A stretch of DNA of 64,000 bases from Amia ocellicauda (GCF_036373705.1 NC_089863.1:6609357-6673356); one strand, 5' to 3'. Positions 48,165-62,344 are shown, counted from the first letter of the stretch. Notes: generated from the sequence alone by a model not told the origin. Translations and numbers: made by a program.

Positions 48165-48710
48165 GAACTGGGCTGCTGCAGAGTCACTGACTGGACTAGA
48201 CTGGGCTGGACTGGGCTGGTACAGAGTCACTGACTGGACTGGACTGGGCTGCTGCAGAGTCACTGACTGGACTAGACTGGGCTGGACTGGGCTGGTACAG
48301 AGTCACTGACTGGACTGGACTGGGCTGGTGCAGAGTCACTTACTGGGCTGGGCTGGGCTGGACTGGACTGAACTGGGCTGGTGCAGAGTCACTGACTGGA
48401 CTGGGCTGGGCTGGTACAGAGTCACTTACTGGACTGCTGCAGAGTCACTGACTGGATTAGACTGGGCTGCTGCAGAGTCACGGATTGGACTGGGTTTGAC
48501 TGGGCTGGGCTGGTGCAGAGTCACTGACTGGACTGGACAGGGCTGGACTGGGTTGGGCTGGTGCAGAGACACTGACTAGACTAGACTGGGCTGGACTGGG
48601 CTGGGCTGGTGCAGAGTCACTGACTGGACTGGACAGGGATGGGCTGTTGCAGAGTCCCTGACTGGACTGAACTGGTACAGAGTCCCTGACTGGACTGGAA
48701 CAGGGTCAGC
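48165..48710 (+). repeat. Minisatellite, GAGTCACTGACTGGACTGGG type
   Basis: About 13 units of 30-60 bp with the shared core GAGTCACTGACTGGACT followed by a variable number of GGGCTG/GGACTG pentamer-like blocks and GCTGCTGCA or GCTGGTGCA. Confidence 0.9.
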
Positions 48711-49588
48711 CTATCCATAAAGTTCGGTACATAGATTAGACATTAGGAAAGGGTAGATTTTACACACAGACAGGGGATATACCGGTAACAGGGCAGAAAC
48801 TCATACAGATAAGACAAGCAGGTTTCATTTGGTTGCCATGGCAACCAGACGGGGCTCCCTCAAGTTACCATGGCAACAGGACAAAGCACAAAAAAATATA
48901 TATACGTTTAGCCCGGGTGTGAACACAATAAGGTTGTGTCACAAATGCACATGTGCAAAAAGCAAGTCTTCAGTCAAACATAGGAACACACGCGGACAAA
49001 CACTAGTGCTCTTTATTAGCGCACACACCAGCACACATGTACACACACAGTTTCTATGTCAGTCACTGTTCCCCTGTCCGTGGGTCCGTGTGTCAGTCAG
49101 TCACCGCCCCCTCCCTCCGTATGCCTGCGTGTCCAGACGCTAGTCCACTTCATTTGTACTCAAACCCGCTTTATTTATTAATGTCTTTTTTGTAGGGAAG
49201 GAAACTGCACTGGAAAAATCCATGAGCAAATAGAAGAGGAGACAGAAATCACCGAGTCTATCAGAGGGGGAGGGAGAATGAGAGAGCGAGAGATCGAGGG
49301 AAGTGAAGAGAGTGAAGAAACTGTTGTCGAAACACACCGCAGCTCAGCACAGTCCCCACAACCCCAACACCACAGTCACACACACCACCACTGACACACA
49401 CACACACTTCTGCGAGGCCGAGAGCTCAACACGGGTCCTTGATCTGGGGCTAAATACAGCAACACAGTGGCAGGTGTCCACAGGGAGGAGACGGGGGGGC
49501 TACATTTAGCTTGCCTGGGCCGGCACAGGGTCACAGCTAGAGGGAGATGGGGATGGGGAGGGGGGGGGGAATGATCTTTGAGTCTGTT

Positions 49589-49590
<2 letters not shown>

Positions 49591-49642
<52 letters not shown>
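49591..49642 (+). repeat. (CT)n microsatellite
   Basis: About 26 CT units. Confidence 0.95.
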
Positions 49643-49645
<3 letters not shown>

Positions 49646-49941
49646 AAGCTGCAAAAGGTCAAAGTTCCACTTTTATAAGTTTGCAGAGTGTAATTTGGAA
49701 GCTGAAATCACCTAGTTAGTTTATATTTATATTTTGTGGCTGGCTCTGTGCTGTGGGCTACACGTCTTGCCAGGGGTGTTGGGGTGGGGGTGGGACACTG
49801 CACTCAAGTCTCCGACTCAGCATTTCACACTTGAAGAAGACTGGTCACATGACCCTCCCACCCCCCCACAGCACTTCCTGTCAAAGGGCTATCCACAGAG
49901 AAGCACTTCCTCTAATGTGGGCTGTCAGCGGATATCCAGAA

Positions 49942-49944
<3 letters not shown>

Positions 49945-49974
<30 letters not shown>
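49945..49974 (+). repeat. (GA)n microsatellite
   Basis: About 15 GA units. Confidence 0.9.
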
Positions 49975-49979
<5 letters not shown>

Positions 49980-50170
49980 TGTGCAAGTCTGTGCGAGTAT
50001 ATGCGAGTGTGTGTGCGTGTGCATGTCTGACAGTGTGTGTGTATCCGAGTTTGTAAATGTGCAAAAGTGTGTGAGTGTGTGTGGAGTGACAGACCCCAGA
50101 TTGCACAGCCTTCTCTGCTGTGCTATGTTGCCTAGGGCCTCCTGACCCTTTCAACTCTATTCCAAGAGTT

Positions 50171-50172
<2 letters not shown>

Positions 50173-50240
<68 letters not shown>
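50173..50240 (+). repeat. (AC)n microsatellite
   Basis: About 34 uninterrupted AC units. Confidence 0.95.
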
Positions 50241-50241
<1 letters not shown>

Positions 50242-51883
50242 CCTGCTTCAGATCTGAACTTCGTGGCCATTTGCCTTATCGGGTGGGACGCCTATGCCAG
50301 AATCTGCACGCTCGGAGTGATTGGCACAGACACACTCACACACACACGCATGCACACACGCACACACACTTGATCACAGCAATGACACCTCTCTCTCCAG
50401 CTCTCTGTTTCCCTGCCTCCCTCTGCACACTCACTCTTCTAAAAGTATGTTTTTGTTCGTTGACAAGAGGAGATCTGTGCCATCCGCCGGTCGCCAGTCT
50501 TGTCGAGTACCAGCGTGGGAGAGTCAGTAGGCCAGCGATTCCCAACAACATTTCTATCATTTTACTATCAAGCTTAAGGTAGCATAAAAAAGCACAGGAA
50601 TAGATGATTATAAAAAAAAAATCTGAAGTCCTTCCCAAACCCACTCTCCTCTGTCTCTGTTTTTCTTCCCGTTTTCCAGGAAGTGAGAAAAATGCTTGCT
50701 GCCCTGAAATCAGCAGCCCCAGGGTGGCACACAGCCACCCACACAGCCTCTGGGCACAACTTCCTCTTGTTTTGTCCGCCAAGTCACTGGACTGCAGAAC
50801 TAAAACAAAACAATGTTTTCGGACAAGTGCAGTGCAGTGCAGGTCTATCTCCAGCCTCAGTTTCTAGTGCTGATCCAACTTTAACCCTCACTGGGAACAT
50901 TAACCGCGTCAGCCACCACACCCATGTCACACACAGTCCGTTTCTGAATCTATAACTTGGGTCGTGTCTCCCCAGGGCTTTGAATCAGGAGGGTGGCGTA
51001 AAACCTCCTATTTGAGGCGATATTTTCTTATCTCAAAACGGAAACACACTAACATCCTTTAGTGATGTTGTGTTAACCCAACATTTGCAAACAGTGATAA
51101 TTGACTTGATATGATAGACTTGACTGTTCCTTTTGTTGTTGTTGTTGTTTGGTTGGTTGTTTGGTTGGTTGGTTTAGGTCCAAATATGATTGTGTTCACA
51201 GTGTTAACTTTGTGTCTGTGCATTAAATCAATTAACCCCTCAATTAAAACTCGCGATGCTGACAATCACAAATGACTGCCAGGCGTAAAATTCTCCTCCA
51301 TTAAATACGCCCCCAAACAGCTGCGTTTTGTTGCGTCTTTTCACAGCCTGTTCAGAAGAACTGGTCTAGTAAGGTACTCCAAGACTAGAGCTCTGTGAAA
51401 GCAGCCGTACTTGTGTCAGCAGATTCAACTGAAATGGGAGAGTTCGTGAATTCCTTTATGACGACAAAGAACGCCAACCCGTTCCTACGACGAATAAAAG
51501 TGTGCTCTTTTTGCGCATGCGTAGGTGCCACTTTGATCGGTTGCAAACATGCCAGCCGCAGCATCCCAGTACAGGGCCGTGATGGGGGGGGCGTTGGCAT
51601 AATCCTTTGGCATTTCTGGGGTCTCGAGTATCCACTGTGCCCAGCTGCAGCACGTCAAAACGAGTATAGCACAATAGCAAAAACGATGACGTCTCAGTGT
51701 TTATGCACCTCGGTGCTGTACTGTCATGAGAAGTACGTTCAGAAGAAAGTATTTAGGAGGATTTGTGGATTCCGTGCTCGCCGCATACTTCTACTGCGCA
51801 TCTCGGGCGCTTGTCAAGGGATTACTGTATTATTAACAGAGATAACTACACTTAACTAGTAAACTATTTAAATAAATATAAGA

Positions 51884-52475
51884 ACATAAGAAAGTTTACA
51901 AACAAGAGGAGGCCATTCGACCCATCGTGCTTGTTTGGTGTCCATTAATGACGGAGTGATCCAAGGATTCTCTCCAGTCTATTTTGAATGTTCCCAAATT
52001 GTCTCTTCAACCGCATCGCTGGGGAGTTTGTTCAGATTGTGACGCCTCTCTGTGTGAAGAAGTGTCTCCTGTTTTCTGTCTTGAATGCCTTGAAGCCCAA
52101 TTTCCATTTGTGTCCCCGGGTGCGTGTGTCCCTGCTGATCTGGAAAAGCTCCTCTGGTTTGATGTGGTCGATGCCTTTCATGATCTTGAAGACTTGAATC
52201 AAGTCCCCACGTAGTCTCCTCTGTTCCAGGGTGAAAAGGTTCAGTTCCTCAGTCTCTCAGTAGGACATTCCCTTCAGACCTGGAATAAGTCTGGTTGCTC
52301 TCCTCTGAACTGCCTCTAGAGCAGCGATATCTTTCTTGAAGTGTGGAGCCCAGAACTGTCCACAGTATCCAGATGAGCTCTGACTAGTGCATTGTACAGT
52401 CTGAACATCACTGCCCTTGTTCTCAATTCTACACTTTTGACAATATACCCTAACATCCATTCCAGAAACTTCCGG
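51884..52475 (-). mobile_element. CR1-type LINE, 3' end
   Basis: The minus strand encodes the C-terminal part of CR1 ORF2: [20 protein letters not shown] then [12 protein letters not shown], followed across frameshifts by RLRGDLIQVFKIMKGIDH, ELFQISRDTRTRGHKWKLGF, KAFKTENRRHFFTQRG and VETIWEHSKQTGENPW-like sequence. The plus-strand start ATAAGAACATAAGAAAG is the usual CR1 3' terminal repeat in reverse complement. It is 5'-truncated and dead. It may belong to the same family as the element at 14,600-17,640. Confidence 0.8.
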
Positions 52476-52984
52476 AATAACCCCAATAACTAAATTCTAC
52501 ACTTATATGCAGGTTTGTTTTTAATCCATTATGGTATTCGATCGGACTGCTGAATAGGAAACCCAAACTGCATTTCCTTTATCTTTGCATTCTCATAATG
52601 TGAAGCCCTGGGTTGCAGCTTCCCCAGTTTATGGTGAAATGCGTCACTGATCACCACAACTCAGCAATACTCTCACAACAGACCCAGCCTTGTGCAACAC
52701 AGGCCGACTCGCTTACACCCTGCACATTCATCCGGCTCCTCCTCAAAGCCCTAATTAGCGTCGTTAATTCGAGCCTGGATTCATTACCCGGAGATCACAT
52801 GACCAATTGTGAGAGGTTTGCTAATTCTTGCGCATTACAGGGGGGCGGATACACATCCACGGATGACCATAAAGTCCTCCTTTGACAACAAACACACTCA
52901 AGGAGCTCAACTGACCCTCAAAGAAGTAATGACTCGTGTCTATTAGGCCCTGTGACACTGGGCTGCAGATTAAAGACCTTGTAA

Positions 52985-53068
52985 TTGATGAAAGGGGGAC
53001 GTGTACGTGTACGCCAGTAAAACCTTGTTAAGTCGCCTTGGAAGAAAGCATATAAATAAATAAAACAG
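52985..53068 (+). mobile_element. SINE/LINE 3'-tail-like fragment (weak)
   Basis: AAGTCGCCTTGGAAGAAAGC followed by ATATAAATAAATAAAAC resembles the GTCGCYTTGGATAAARGCGT tail shared by many fish SINEs and their partner LINEs. No tRNA-like head was seen. Confidence 0.4.
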
Positions 53069-53356
53069 ATGGCAACTATTTTATTTAGTTTGTAACAAGG
53101 TGTATGTGCAATGTGTATGTTGTGTATGTCTGCTTTACTGTGCGTCTCGTGTGTACTATACTGTGTTTGCTATGGTGGATATCTGTAAAAGGATTGGGGA
53201 GAGTATTGTGAGGCCAGAGAGAGACAGAGAAAGTGTGCCGTAACCCTGCTTAGGGAGGAGGGGAGAGGATGGCCGTGGGGGTGGGACACACATCCTCTCT
53301 GCTCTGTCCAACAATCGCAGCTTCCGCCACACAGCTGAGGAAACCCAGCCCCCAAC

Positions 53357-53380
53357 ACACACACACACACACACACACAA
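53357..53380 (+). repeat. (AC)n microsatellite
   Basis: About 12 AC units. Confidence 0.85.
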
Positions 53381-54784
53381 AAATAGGTTAAAAATGGACG
53401 CATCTCTTGCTGTAAGTATACAAAAGCGAGAAAGACACATAAACCGAGAAAAGTAACAAATTAATCAAAGGGGCGTCTCTCTCTCTCTCGCTATCAGTAT
53501 GTGGCCTCATCCGCCGCCACCCCCGTTTTACAGAAGAAGGTCCAGGGGCTTACCTAAATCCCGTCATCCAATCAGGGGATATTCTGTCCAACGGACTGCT
53601 TTTAATTGGTTAAGCCCTTAAATGTAGTATAATCCCCATAGCTCCGAGTAGAGATGGAGAAAGCTGGGGGGGGGGAGAAACTGCTAGATAAATAGAGGAA
53701 GAGATAAGAGAAGGACAGAGGTAGGAGAGAGAGGTAAAATGGGGATAGAGACTTAAAAGTGGGGGAGGAGAGAGCAAGAGAGGTGAAAATAGTTTTATTT
53801 TCATTGTTTATTATTGTTGTTAATGTGTATGCATCAGCTTTGGCCATACTACTAATGTCATGCCAATAAAGCAACTTTTGAAGTTGAAAGGAGAGAGAGA
53901 GAGTAGAGGAGAGTGTGAGAGAGTGTTAGAAGTGGGGGAGAGCAAGAGATAGAGCAGAGAGAAAGAGATAGCCATCACTGAAGTTCTTGCCCAATCTTGC
54001 AATGCTTGCATTTCCCCTTTTTGCCTCGCTGGCTTCCGGTGCACCAACACACACACACACACAACACCCCAGCTTATCTCACTCTCACAATCTCTCACTT
54101 CCTTGACACCCCTTCGCTCACATTATCTCTGCGTCTCATCTCTACGTTCCTGGAATCTCGCTCACCATCTATGATTCTCCCTAACCTACCCCAGACACCC
54201 TTAAACGTATAGACTGAGTGAAGACAGGCGTGTGCGTACGTGTGGGGCGGACAGGGGAGCCGGACAAGAACATGTTTGGGATCTCTCAGTTTTGTCACTC
54301 TGAACTATTGTATCGCACAAGTGGCCTACTTTCACCTCTACCTGACCCCTGCCTTATAACCCAAGCCACTCGCCTGGACGCCTCTCAATTCTCCCGTCTC
54401 CTGCACCACAGTCACACCTCCCACGATTTCAAAACAGCGGAGAGCAGAAGGAAGACCGACTTCGGATGTGACGCACAAAATACACCCTTACTCATCTTCC
54501 TTGCTCACGTCTGCATTGCTTTTCTACAGCGAGGTTCTTGATTCTCATCTGCAGCCTCGGCTACAGAACTCGCGCCACTAATTGGCAACGTCCCTGAAAC
54601 CTGCTGGACCGCGGCCGCCTGTCCAGTAGGTTTTTATGAATGTTGTCAATTAGTGGCAAAAGATCTGTAGCCAGGGTTGCACATCTGTAGCTGAGGTATT
54701 AAATTGCTTCTTAAAATCGGGAGCATTTGTTTAAGAGTTTATCCCGTGTGCAGCATCCCTTCAAAAAGACTGTGTACCAAACTG

Positions 54785-54886
54785 GACTGTGTCTCTGTAG
54801 TACCAGGGCTGGAGACCCTGCTGTAGTGGACTGGGCTGTGTCTCTGCAGGACCAGGGCTGGAGACCCTGCTGTAGTGGACGGGACT
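54785..54886 (+). repeat. Two-copy ~52-bp tandem duplication
   Basis: ACTGTGTCTCTGTAGTACCA then GGGCTGGAGACCCTGCTGTA and GTGGAC is followed by a second copy that differs at a few bases. Confidence 0.8.
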
Positions 54887-56042
54887 TAGCATCGCCCTGA
54901 GACGGAGACACACATTGCTAAGCAACCAGTGTCTTGGATCCCTCACACACACGTCCCCTTTCACAGCCACCGAGGCCTTTCAGTGTGGCTCAGGCAGCAT
55001 GACCCTCCGATACGGGAAGAAATGTGGCACATGGCACGCACACAGACACACAAACACACACACCAACATGTATGCACGCACACATACATATAAAAACATG
55101 CAGCACATAAGACACACACACAGACACACATTAGTCTCTTGTTTTTTCTTTGGCATGGTTACCACCCCCCCATCCCCCGAACACCTCAAGTTTTTTGTCG
55201 CGTGATGTTGGAAAAGTTAACAAAGTTAAATATCACACGAACAGTAAGCAAATCTCCTTCAGCCAACGAGCTCCCAACTATGCCGTGTCGGGAGCCAGAG
55301 AGTAAATAGAACACATAATATATGCATTTATTGTAATTGCAACCTGTTAACCCACACTCTGGAAAGCAGAAGGAACACGGCCGAGCCAGAAAAAGAAAAT
55401 GAGGAAGGACTTTGCGTCAGGAGACGTTTTAGTAAGATCTGATGCACAAAACAGCTGACTGTGCAAGTCTCACGTGTGGAGGGGGCTGTGAATGTGAAGG
55501 AGTGGAGTAGAGGGATGGGGGAGAGGGAGATAAGGACGGAGAGCAAGAGAAATGGAGATGGACACTCAGAAATTAGAAAGAGAGAGAGAAACGTGGGGTG
55601 GGGAGAAAGTGTGGATCAGATTAATCAGAGAGGCAGCCTCACGGTCCCACGGGCCCTAACAAGACGTAATCAGCTCTGTAATTAGCCAGCTTAACAAGCA
55701 GCCCAGCGCCCAGCCTGCCTGCCACAGTCAGCCCATTAAGAGCTTACGGCTGGGAGAGGTGGGGGGGCAGGCTGTACCCCGGACCAGCACGGCTTTAACA
55801 GGCATTGGAATTTTTGGATCTGCTGGAGTCGGTTTAGTCCCCTTACACAAGAGCCCCGCGGGGCCCTGCGCTCGCACAGACAACAACACACGCTCACACT
55901 CATGTCAGACCCCCCAATGGGACCCGCGAGTTATGTCAGACCCCTCTAAAGACAGGAATTTGGAGTTTTAGGGACTGAAGTTTAAAAGAGCTACAGTTCC
56001 CTCTCTCTCCCTCGCTCTGTGCATCTCTGCGTGTCCCTCTCT

Positions 56043-56114
56043 CTCTCACAGGCTGTCCTCAGTGGCATCGTAAGCGTAGCCAGAGAATTCAGAGTCGTAG
56101 AGCAGCTGTGTCAC
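56043..56114 (-). CDS. Possible short terminal exon, unidentified gene (weak)
   Basis: On the minus strand, after GGCTCTGCAG, a frame reads TQLLYDSEFSGYAYDATEDS then L and stop (TGA). The composition is protein-like and includes two Tyr-based sorting-like motifs, unlike the low-complexity frames around it. No family is recognised, the acceptor has a poor pyrimidine tract and no partner exon was found. Confidence 0.2.
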
Positions 56115-58997
56115 TGCAGAGCCGCGACGCGCCTACAGGATATGTGCGGCCGAGAACAAGTTTCCAACAAAACAACACCAGCAGCACCCAAACAAAACAG
56201 CACTGAAAAAGCGGTGTGTGCATGCAGTGTGTGTGTCAGCGCCTGCACGTGCTGCTCTGTTTGCCGTCGAGCAGTGCCCCTCAGTCCAGATCGGAACTTT
56301 CCAAAATAAACCAATGCATTAATTCACCTCGATTAACACACACTCATCACTTCTGTTTATAGTCTCCTGCAGGACAGAGAGACGGGGGAGGGGGGGCGAA
56401 AAGAAAGGTAAACTTTGGAGCCGGGGGAGGATCGCAGAGGCACTATAAAAACACAGGGCTGAGCAGGATTTGAATGCAGTGACGTCTGTGCACAGCAGCA
56501 GGACGGGGGAATGCAGGACGTCCTTATCTCTGTATTCAAATGACAAGGGAAACAGTCAAATCTGAGACCCGGCGGGTCAGACTGTCCAACTGGCTGAGAC
56601 GGAGAGACAGAGAGACAGAGAGACGGAGAGACGGAGAAAGATTTCTGCTTCTTTAGTCCGTTGGTATCAATGTTAGTGCGTTCATTGTTATTAATGTATG
56701 TAACTTTTTTCCTTATGTACATTTGAGTATTTAAATATTCTCTTAGTTGTCTATTCATTCCTATATATTATTATGATCCTGATGATTCATTTATTTTTTA
56801 CTTATCAGTTTCTCTTCCCTTCTCTGCTATTGCTCCCCTATCATTATCAGTCACTCCCTTTTTTACGGTCTATGAATGCTATGATTATTCCTACTATCTT
56901 ATGGTTTCCCTGCTATACACACACGCACACACATTATTTTTATCTCCTTATGTTTACCAATATTCATTATTATGCCAACTGCTTTGGCAATACTGCTTAC
57001 GATGGTCATGCCAATAAAGCTCAGTAGAACCGGGGAGGGGACACACACACACAACAGAGAGAACTGTAGCTCTTTACACTTCAGTCCCGTTAAAACACAA
57101 ACCACACATTCCTTATCTTTAGTTACTATCTGTTGTTCTGAGAGAGAGAGAGAGAGAGCGAGAGCGAGAGAGAGACCACAACACTGCGCAGGGAGGGTGC
57201 GCTCAGCCCGGGGCTATGTGCAGAAGACACTCCTTGCCCAGACAAACAGACACCGGGGCCAAAGCAAACTGGAGACCCAGCCATACCAGACTACAGCCCA
57301 GCCTGAGAGGATGACCGGCCTGGGGCAGTTAGATCATCTCCTCCTCTCCCCCTCTCCCTCTCTCCCCCTCTCCCCCATTCTCTCCATCCCTACCCAAACC
57401 GCGCCCCGACTGACTGTGCTCAAGCGAACGGGCGCAGTACAATCGGCGTACAATCGTCTCTCACTCAGAGGAGGGGCTCGGATGACAACGGGCAATTTAA
57501 CAACAATGGGAGGCACAAGTGACCCCCAACTCCTCTTCCCGGAGAGGAAACCGAGCCTCTAATCAGATCATCAGCGCTGGCAGCGGCCGCAGTAATTCAC
57601 TGGGTGAGTTACGCAAAACTGCGCCGGCTGCTCTGTAAATACTACAGTATACCACAGATTGTGATAAATTAAGCAAATGTTCTATTAAAAATAAAAAAGA
57701 CGTTGCCTAGCAGCGGCTGAAATTCCATCGCAAGGCCAATGCTGCGAGTCCCGTCAGAGCGCAGCGCCTCATCGCAGCGGTTCATTACTGCAGCAACATG
57801 TGCGCCGAGGTCTAAAACAATTATGCAAATCCAACACCGTCACCGACAGTCAAACCTCTTGCGAAAGAAGGGCCACCATTCAAGCCACAGCGTGAACAGG
57901 AAAGACAATGCCGAGTCCAACGTCCACAGATAATTGGCCAACGGTCTCCAAGCGCGGATGGCTCCAAGGGCTGCACATCTGACAAAGTGTCTGTGTTTAT
58001 TTTTTACCTGTAAAACCAGTTTCAAAATATTCCTTTATTTCCCTGGCTTTGTTCCACATTCTCACACCACTGCACCACGGTTCCCCACCTCCTTCTCCTC
58101 GTTGGAAATCAAAGGCAGAGCGAAGGGAGCAGCACATCCACAGCCAGCAGTCCTCAGACCAAGTCCTTTCCCCGAACCCACTGGCTTCCGCAGACAAATA
58201 GTGGCCCCAACTAACATCCAGCCTAGTATTCGTTAGTTCTTTCTTGTGTATGTTTATAAATCGGTGTGTGTGTGTGGTTTTATAGTGTGTCTAATCATTA
58301 TCAACAATGCAGAAACTGATTCTGTAGTTGGTATGCTTTCATTTGAGTGGCCCCACATGCTTTTAGCTCTTATAATGGAGAAATGGCCCTCTTGAACGCA
58401 TTTTGTGGTATAAATTCTCAAAACTTTCCCAAATAGACCTTTTTTTTTCCAATGCACATTATTCTTTCATGTCTTATGCTATTCTTACCTAACAACTCGA
58501 CAAGTTTCAATTTGAGTGGTGTTCCAACATAAAATGTTCATATCAAGATTTCCTGTAGACTTTAATGGAGGAAAAAGATCAATTTCTAAAAACACGTGTA
58601 ATATAGTAATATAAATGTGTAATATATAGGTCTAATCATAATCAGCTACGTTATAGTACAGGTTGTCTAGTTTCAGGGTCACATACCTGTACGTCTTATA
58701 ATGTCCATATTAAGCACTTTTGCATCTAAGAAGTTCTAAGCAGGCAAAAATGGAGGGAGTGTAAAGTGATAAACATATATATTTAAGTTATTTGCAGGTG
58801 CAGCTTTAACAGAGACCGGAGAAGAAAGACAGGCCAACAGAAGCTGAGAATATAAGGAGCAGAGACCGATGCACTGTGCTGGTGTGTCAGTGTGGGCCGA
58901 GCCTGCATTTGAATACTAACAGAGGGAGCCGAGTGTGATTTTGCAATGCAAACTCAGCTAACAACTGACTTGGACTGTTTACAAAACAGCAGAACTC

Positions 58998-58999
<2 letters not shown>

Positions 59000-59030
<31 letters not shown>
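59000..59030 (+). repeat. (AC)n microsatellite
   Basis: About 15 AC units. Confidence 0.9.
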
Positions 59031-59033
<3 letters not shown>

Positions 59034-59980
59034 AACACACAATCCCTCTATTCTCAGAGCAATTGCAGTCTCTCCCAGGCCCTGCAACAGCTGGCAGGAA
59101 TCACAAACATCCAATTAATCAATTACGGCCTCGTTAAGTCTCCGGCAAGGCCACGGTCAGAGAGATGTATAGTTACACACACAGAAACACACACATTTTT
59201 TAAGATGCACATCCCAGTTCCTCGTTAAACTGACACTTCGTTAACTATTGACAAGCAGGGCCAGCGCACTTGGGACCCGCTGTCCTGGACGCCACTTGCG
59301 CTGACAACACCCCCCTCCTCCGCCTCACCTGGGTCAGCCCGTACGATTAAGATTACCATTGAGATTAGGATTCTTATGACGATTAAGGCGATTATGATTG
59401 AGTCAATTAGGCCTCAGGAAATCGCTCGGCCAGGCAACACCGACCCAGGCCGAGCCAGACGAGAGGCACAGCGTCCTTCCAGCAGCGACCACAGATCGTA
59501 CATTGAATATGTTGATTTATTCAATGAGTTTGTAATGTGAAATTAATAAAAACAACAATAATAAATCAATGTAATGCGAGATTTCTGCCACAAAAACACT
59601 CTGGCACTGTACCCCAGACCCTGCCAGCTAACAAAGCCGTGGCGCAGCAAAATAAGAAAGAGAGAAGCCACTGGCAGGCCCGATCCGGGGGAAAAAACAA
59701 ACCCACCAAAATAGGCCTTTTCAGGATTGTTTTGCTGCTCTGCAACTCCGGCCAGCCACGCTGACATCACAACCCCCACAGGAGTCGGCCTGCGGTCCGG
59801 CCAGAATCATTTGGTCTTTAAAAACATCTCAATCTGGGATTCCTAATATCTCCTTCCCTTTTTGAGTCCTCGTCCATGCGAGCGCTGCCGTGGTGGGAAC
59901 AGGGCGACCGTGACCGAGCTCAGACTTTGACCCCTGAACGGTGGCGGGCCAGAGGGGTAGGCCACATTCCTGGCAGCGCA

Positions 59981-59983
<3 letters not shown>

Positions 59984-60017
<34 letters not shown>

Positions 60018-60030
60018 GGGGGGGGGGGGG
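59984..60030 (+). repeat. (GT)n followed by a G run
   Basis: About 16 GT units run into TTGGGGGGGGGGGG, a likely polymerase-slippage and G-quadruplex-prone site. Confidence 0.85.
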
Positions 60031-62344
60031 CTCTCCAGCTGCCTCAAGTCTTGCGCTGACAATGCAGGGAGAGAACGGGAGACGAATCCCAGCCCCCTCC
60101 CTCCCAGTTAACCATCCCGGCGCCTCGGCACAGATAGAGATTCGGATTGTTATTGTTTTTATTGTGGATATTATTGTTGTCGCTATCATTGTATTTATTC
60201 ATTAGATGGTGGTTAGGTTGATTACGAGTCGCTATAAATATTGTGACTGAAATTAAGATCATGAAGATTATAATTACGGAGATGATGATGATGATTCCAA
60301 TTACAATCATGACTATGAAGAGAACGATTACAATAAGATTATGATCATTAAAACCAAGATGACGATTATTAAGATTGTTGTTGAGCTGATGATTATAAAT
60401 TGTCTGAGTCAATGAGGTCTCGGGAGGAGGGGGTCGAGGAGAGAGAGAGACAGACATAAAGGGACAGACACAGAGACAGAGAAGAGAGACAGAGACAGAA
60501 TAAGCTCGAAGACCAGTAATACATCCCCCCCTGTACAAGACGTTTAACTCAGACCAATGACGCGACCGGGCCCTGGGCCGGCTGGACCAATAGACACAAG
60601 ACTCTTGTTCACTAAAAGCCGTGCTAATGTATTCACTCCGCCTCTGATGACCGGAGAATTGGATTTACGATGCCGATAAAGCCGCTCGCCACTTGAAAGG
60701 CACGCCTACCCGGCCAACCGGGTGAGGCCTGGCAGGAGGCGGACCTCAGTGCCGTGAAAGGGATAGTTCACGGCACTCTCTCTCTCCTGTCTTTTAAGCA
60801 GAGGATGTTTTCGTCGGTCCGCCTCGTTTCCGTGGTTTTCAAATTCACTCCCTTGTTCCCGCCCCGAGACAAATGGACCCCCTTCCTTCCCCCTACAAGG
60901 ACAATGGAGGGGTCTGGATGTTAACCTTTTGCTTTCAGAATGAGATGGACACGTTTGGAAGCCAAGGCAACAGCCCACCTCCAGAAACCCACTGTCCATC
61001 AGTCCCCCAATCTCGGCCCAGATTTGCCCAGGCACAGTCGGCGATGGGGGGCACAAGGCAGGAAAGCAAGACAGTCGAGAATACACCAAGACTTCCTATT
61101 CGCTGCCTGGCCTGGCCTGGCCAACTCAGCCCAGACACAGACACACTCACTCAACACAGAAAAGAAGCGGGTGAATAGCCTGGGCTACTCCCGAGAGGAC
61201 ACCTGGTAAAAAGAAAAAAGTCCCAAAAACAGGCCAAACAAACAAACCCAGATCCGAGCGGCAGTAAACAATGTCATACATCAGCAAGTTCGGTGGGGGA
61301 AGCCAAGAGGTGTCCCTGTGCGGCGGCCGAGGGGGGAGGCGGCGGGGAAGATGTAAACACGTTTAAAGGTCACCCTGAGTGGTTCACTCAAACAGGAACC
61401 AGGCAGAAGTCAAACCTCCCCCCCCCGCTGCCTCTGACTCTCTAATACTGGTTCCAGAGGCCCACTGTCACAGGAAACAGCCCTGACACAGCACACATTT
61501 CCCAGGCCCGGAAACAGCCCTGACACAGCAACGTTCACACCCATACGGAGGCGAGGGGGAAAAAGACACGGTCACAGTGGTACGGAGAAGAGGGCAGGGA
61601 GAGGGAGAGGGAGAGAGATGTTGGGCACAGCCAATAAGGAGTCAACGATGGAGGAGGCATACGTGTGAAAACCACCGTCACTGTAACACACTGTATGCAA
61701 ATCGTGATGCTCTTGATATGTGGGACACCTGTATCAAAGTTCAGTCTCCTGTCTCTCATGTCTCTTTATTCCTCTCCATTATCTGAAGGGGGTAAAAGTG
61801 TCTGGATTATCCTCGGCGTGCTACAATGCATCTGCCTCGCTCATCCCACACACCCCTGAAACCCCCCGGGGCTGGCCTCCTTGGTGCCGGTTCATGATGC
61901 CATGCTGACATCATCAACATGCGACACCAAAAGACTCGCCCGTGTTGGAAACCGTCTGAGATCCCAGTCCCGGTCCTGCGTGATCCAGCAGGAGTCCAGA
62001 GAGGCCCGGGCCTATTGTTTGTGGTAACAAGCTGAGTAAGGGTGCAATGTCATCCTTTGTCATGTATGTGTCGCAGCTGTCTGTAAACACATTAAGGCCC
62101 GAGTGAGTGTGAATGTGAGTTAGCGTGTGCGTGTGAAAATGAAGTGCGTATCTACAGCTATTCTCCCACAAAGTATCTGAATACATGGAATTACAACCCA
62201 TACGAGGCCTTCCTCGCCCGCGCGCATCGAGCGCTGCGTGGCAGGACGTGGTTATCGAATGACGTGTTGCCCGCGGTTCTGACATGGCAAACCACACAGC
62301 GTGGATAGCACTGCAAGTCCCCAAAAACAGAAAAGTACGACAAG

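Noticed and set aside
54218..54541. 107-codon plus frame in the upstream non-coding arm
   Set aside because: No homology or codon signal I can recognise. Expected by chance in GC-rich sequence.
59341..60440. GATTAAGATTATGATTA-rich stretches at 59,341-59,410 and 60,230-60,410 as a possible repeat pair
   Set aside because: Similarity is mostly low-complexity composition, although both end near GAGTCAAT(T/G)AGG. Too weak to call an element.
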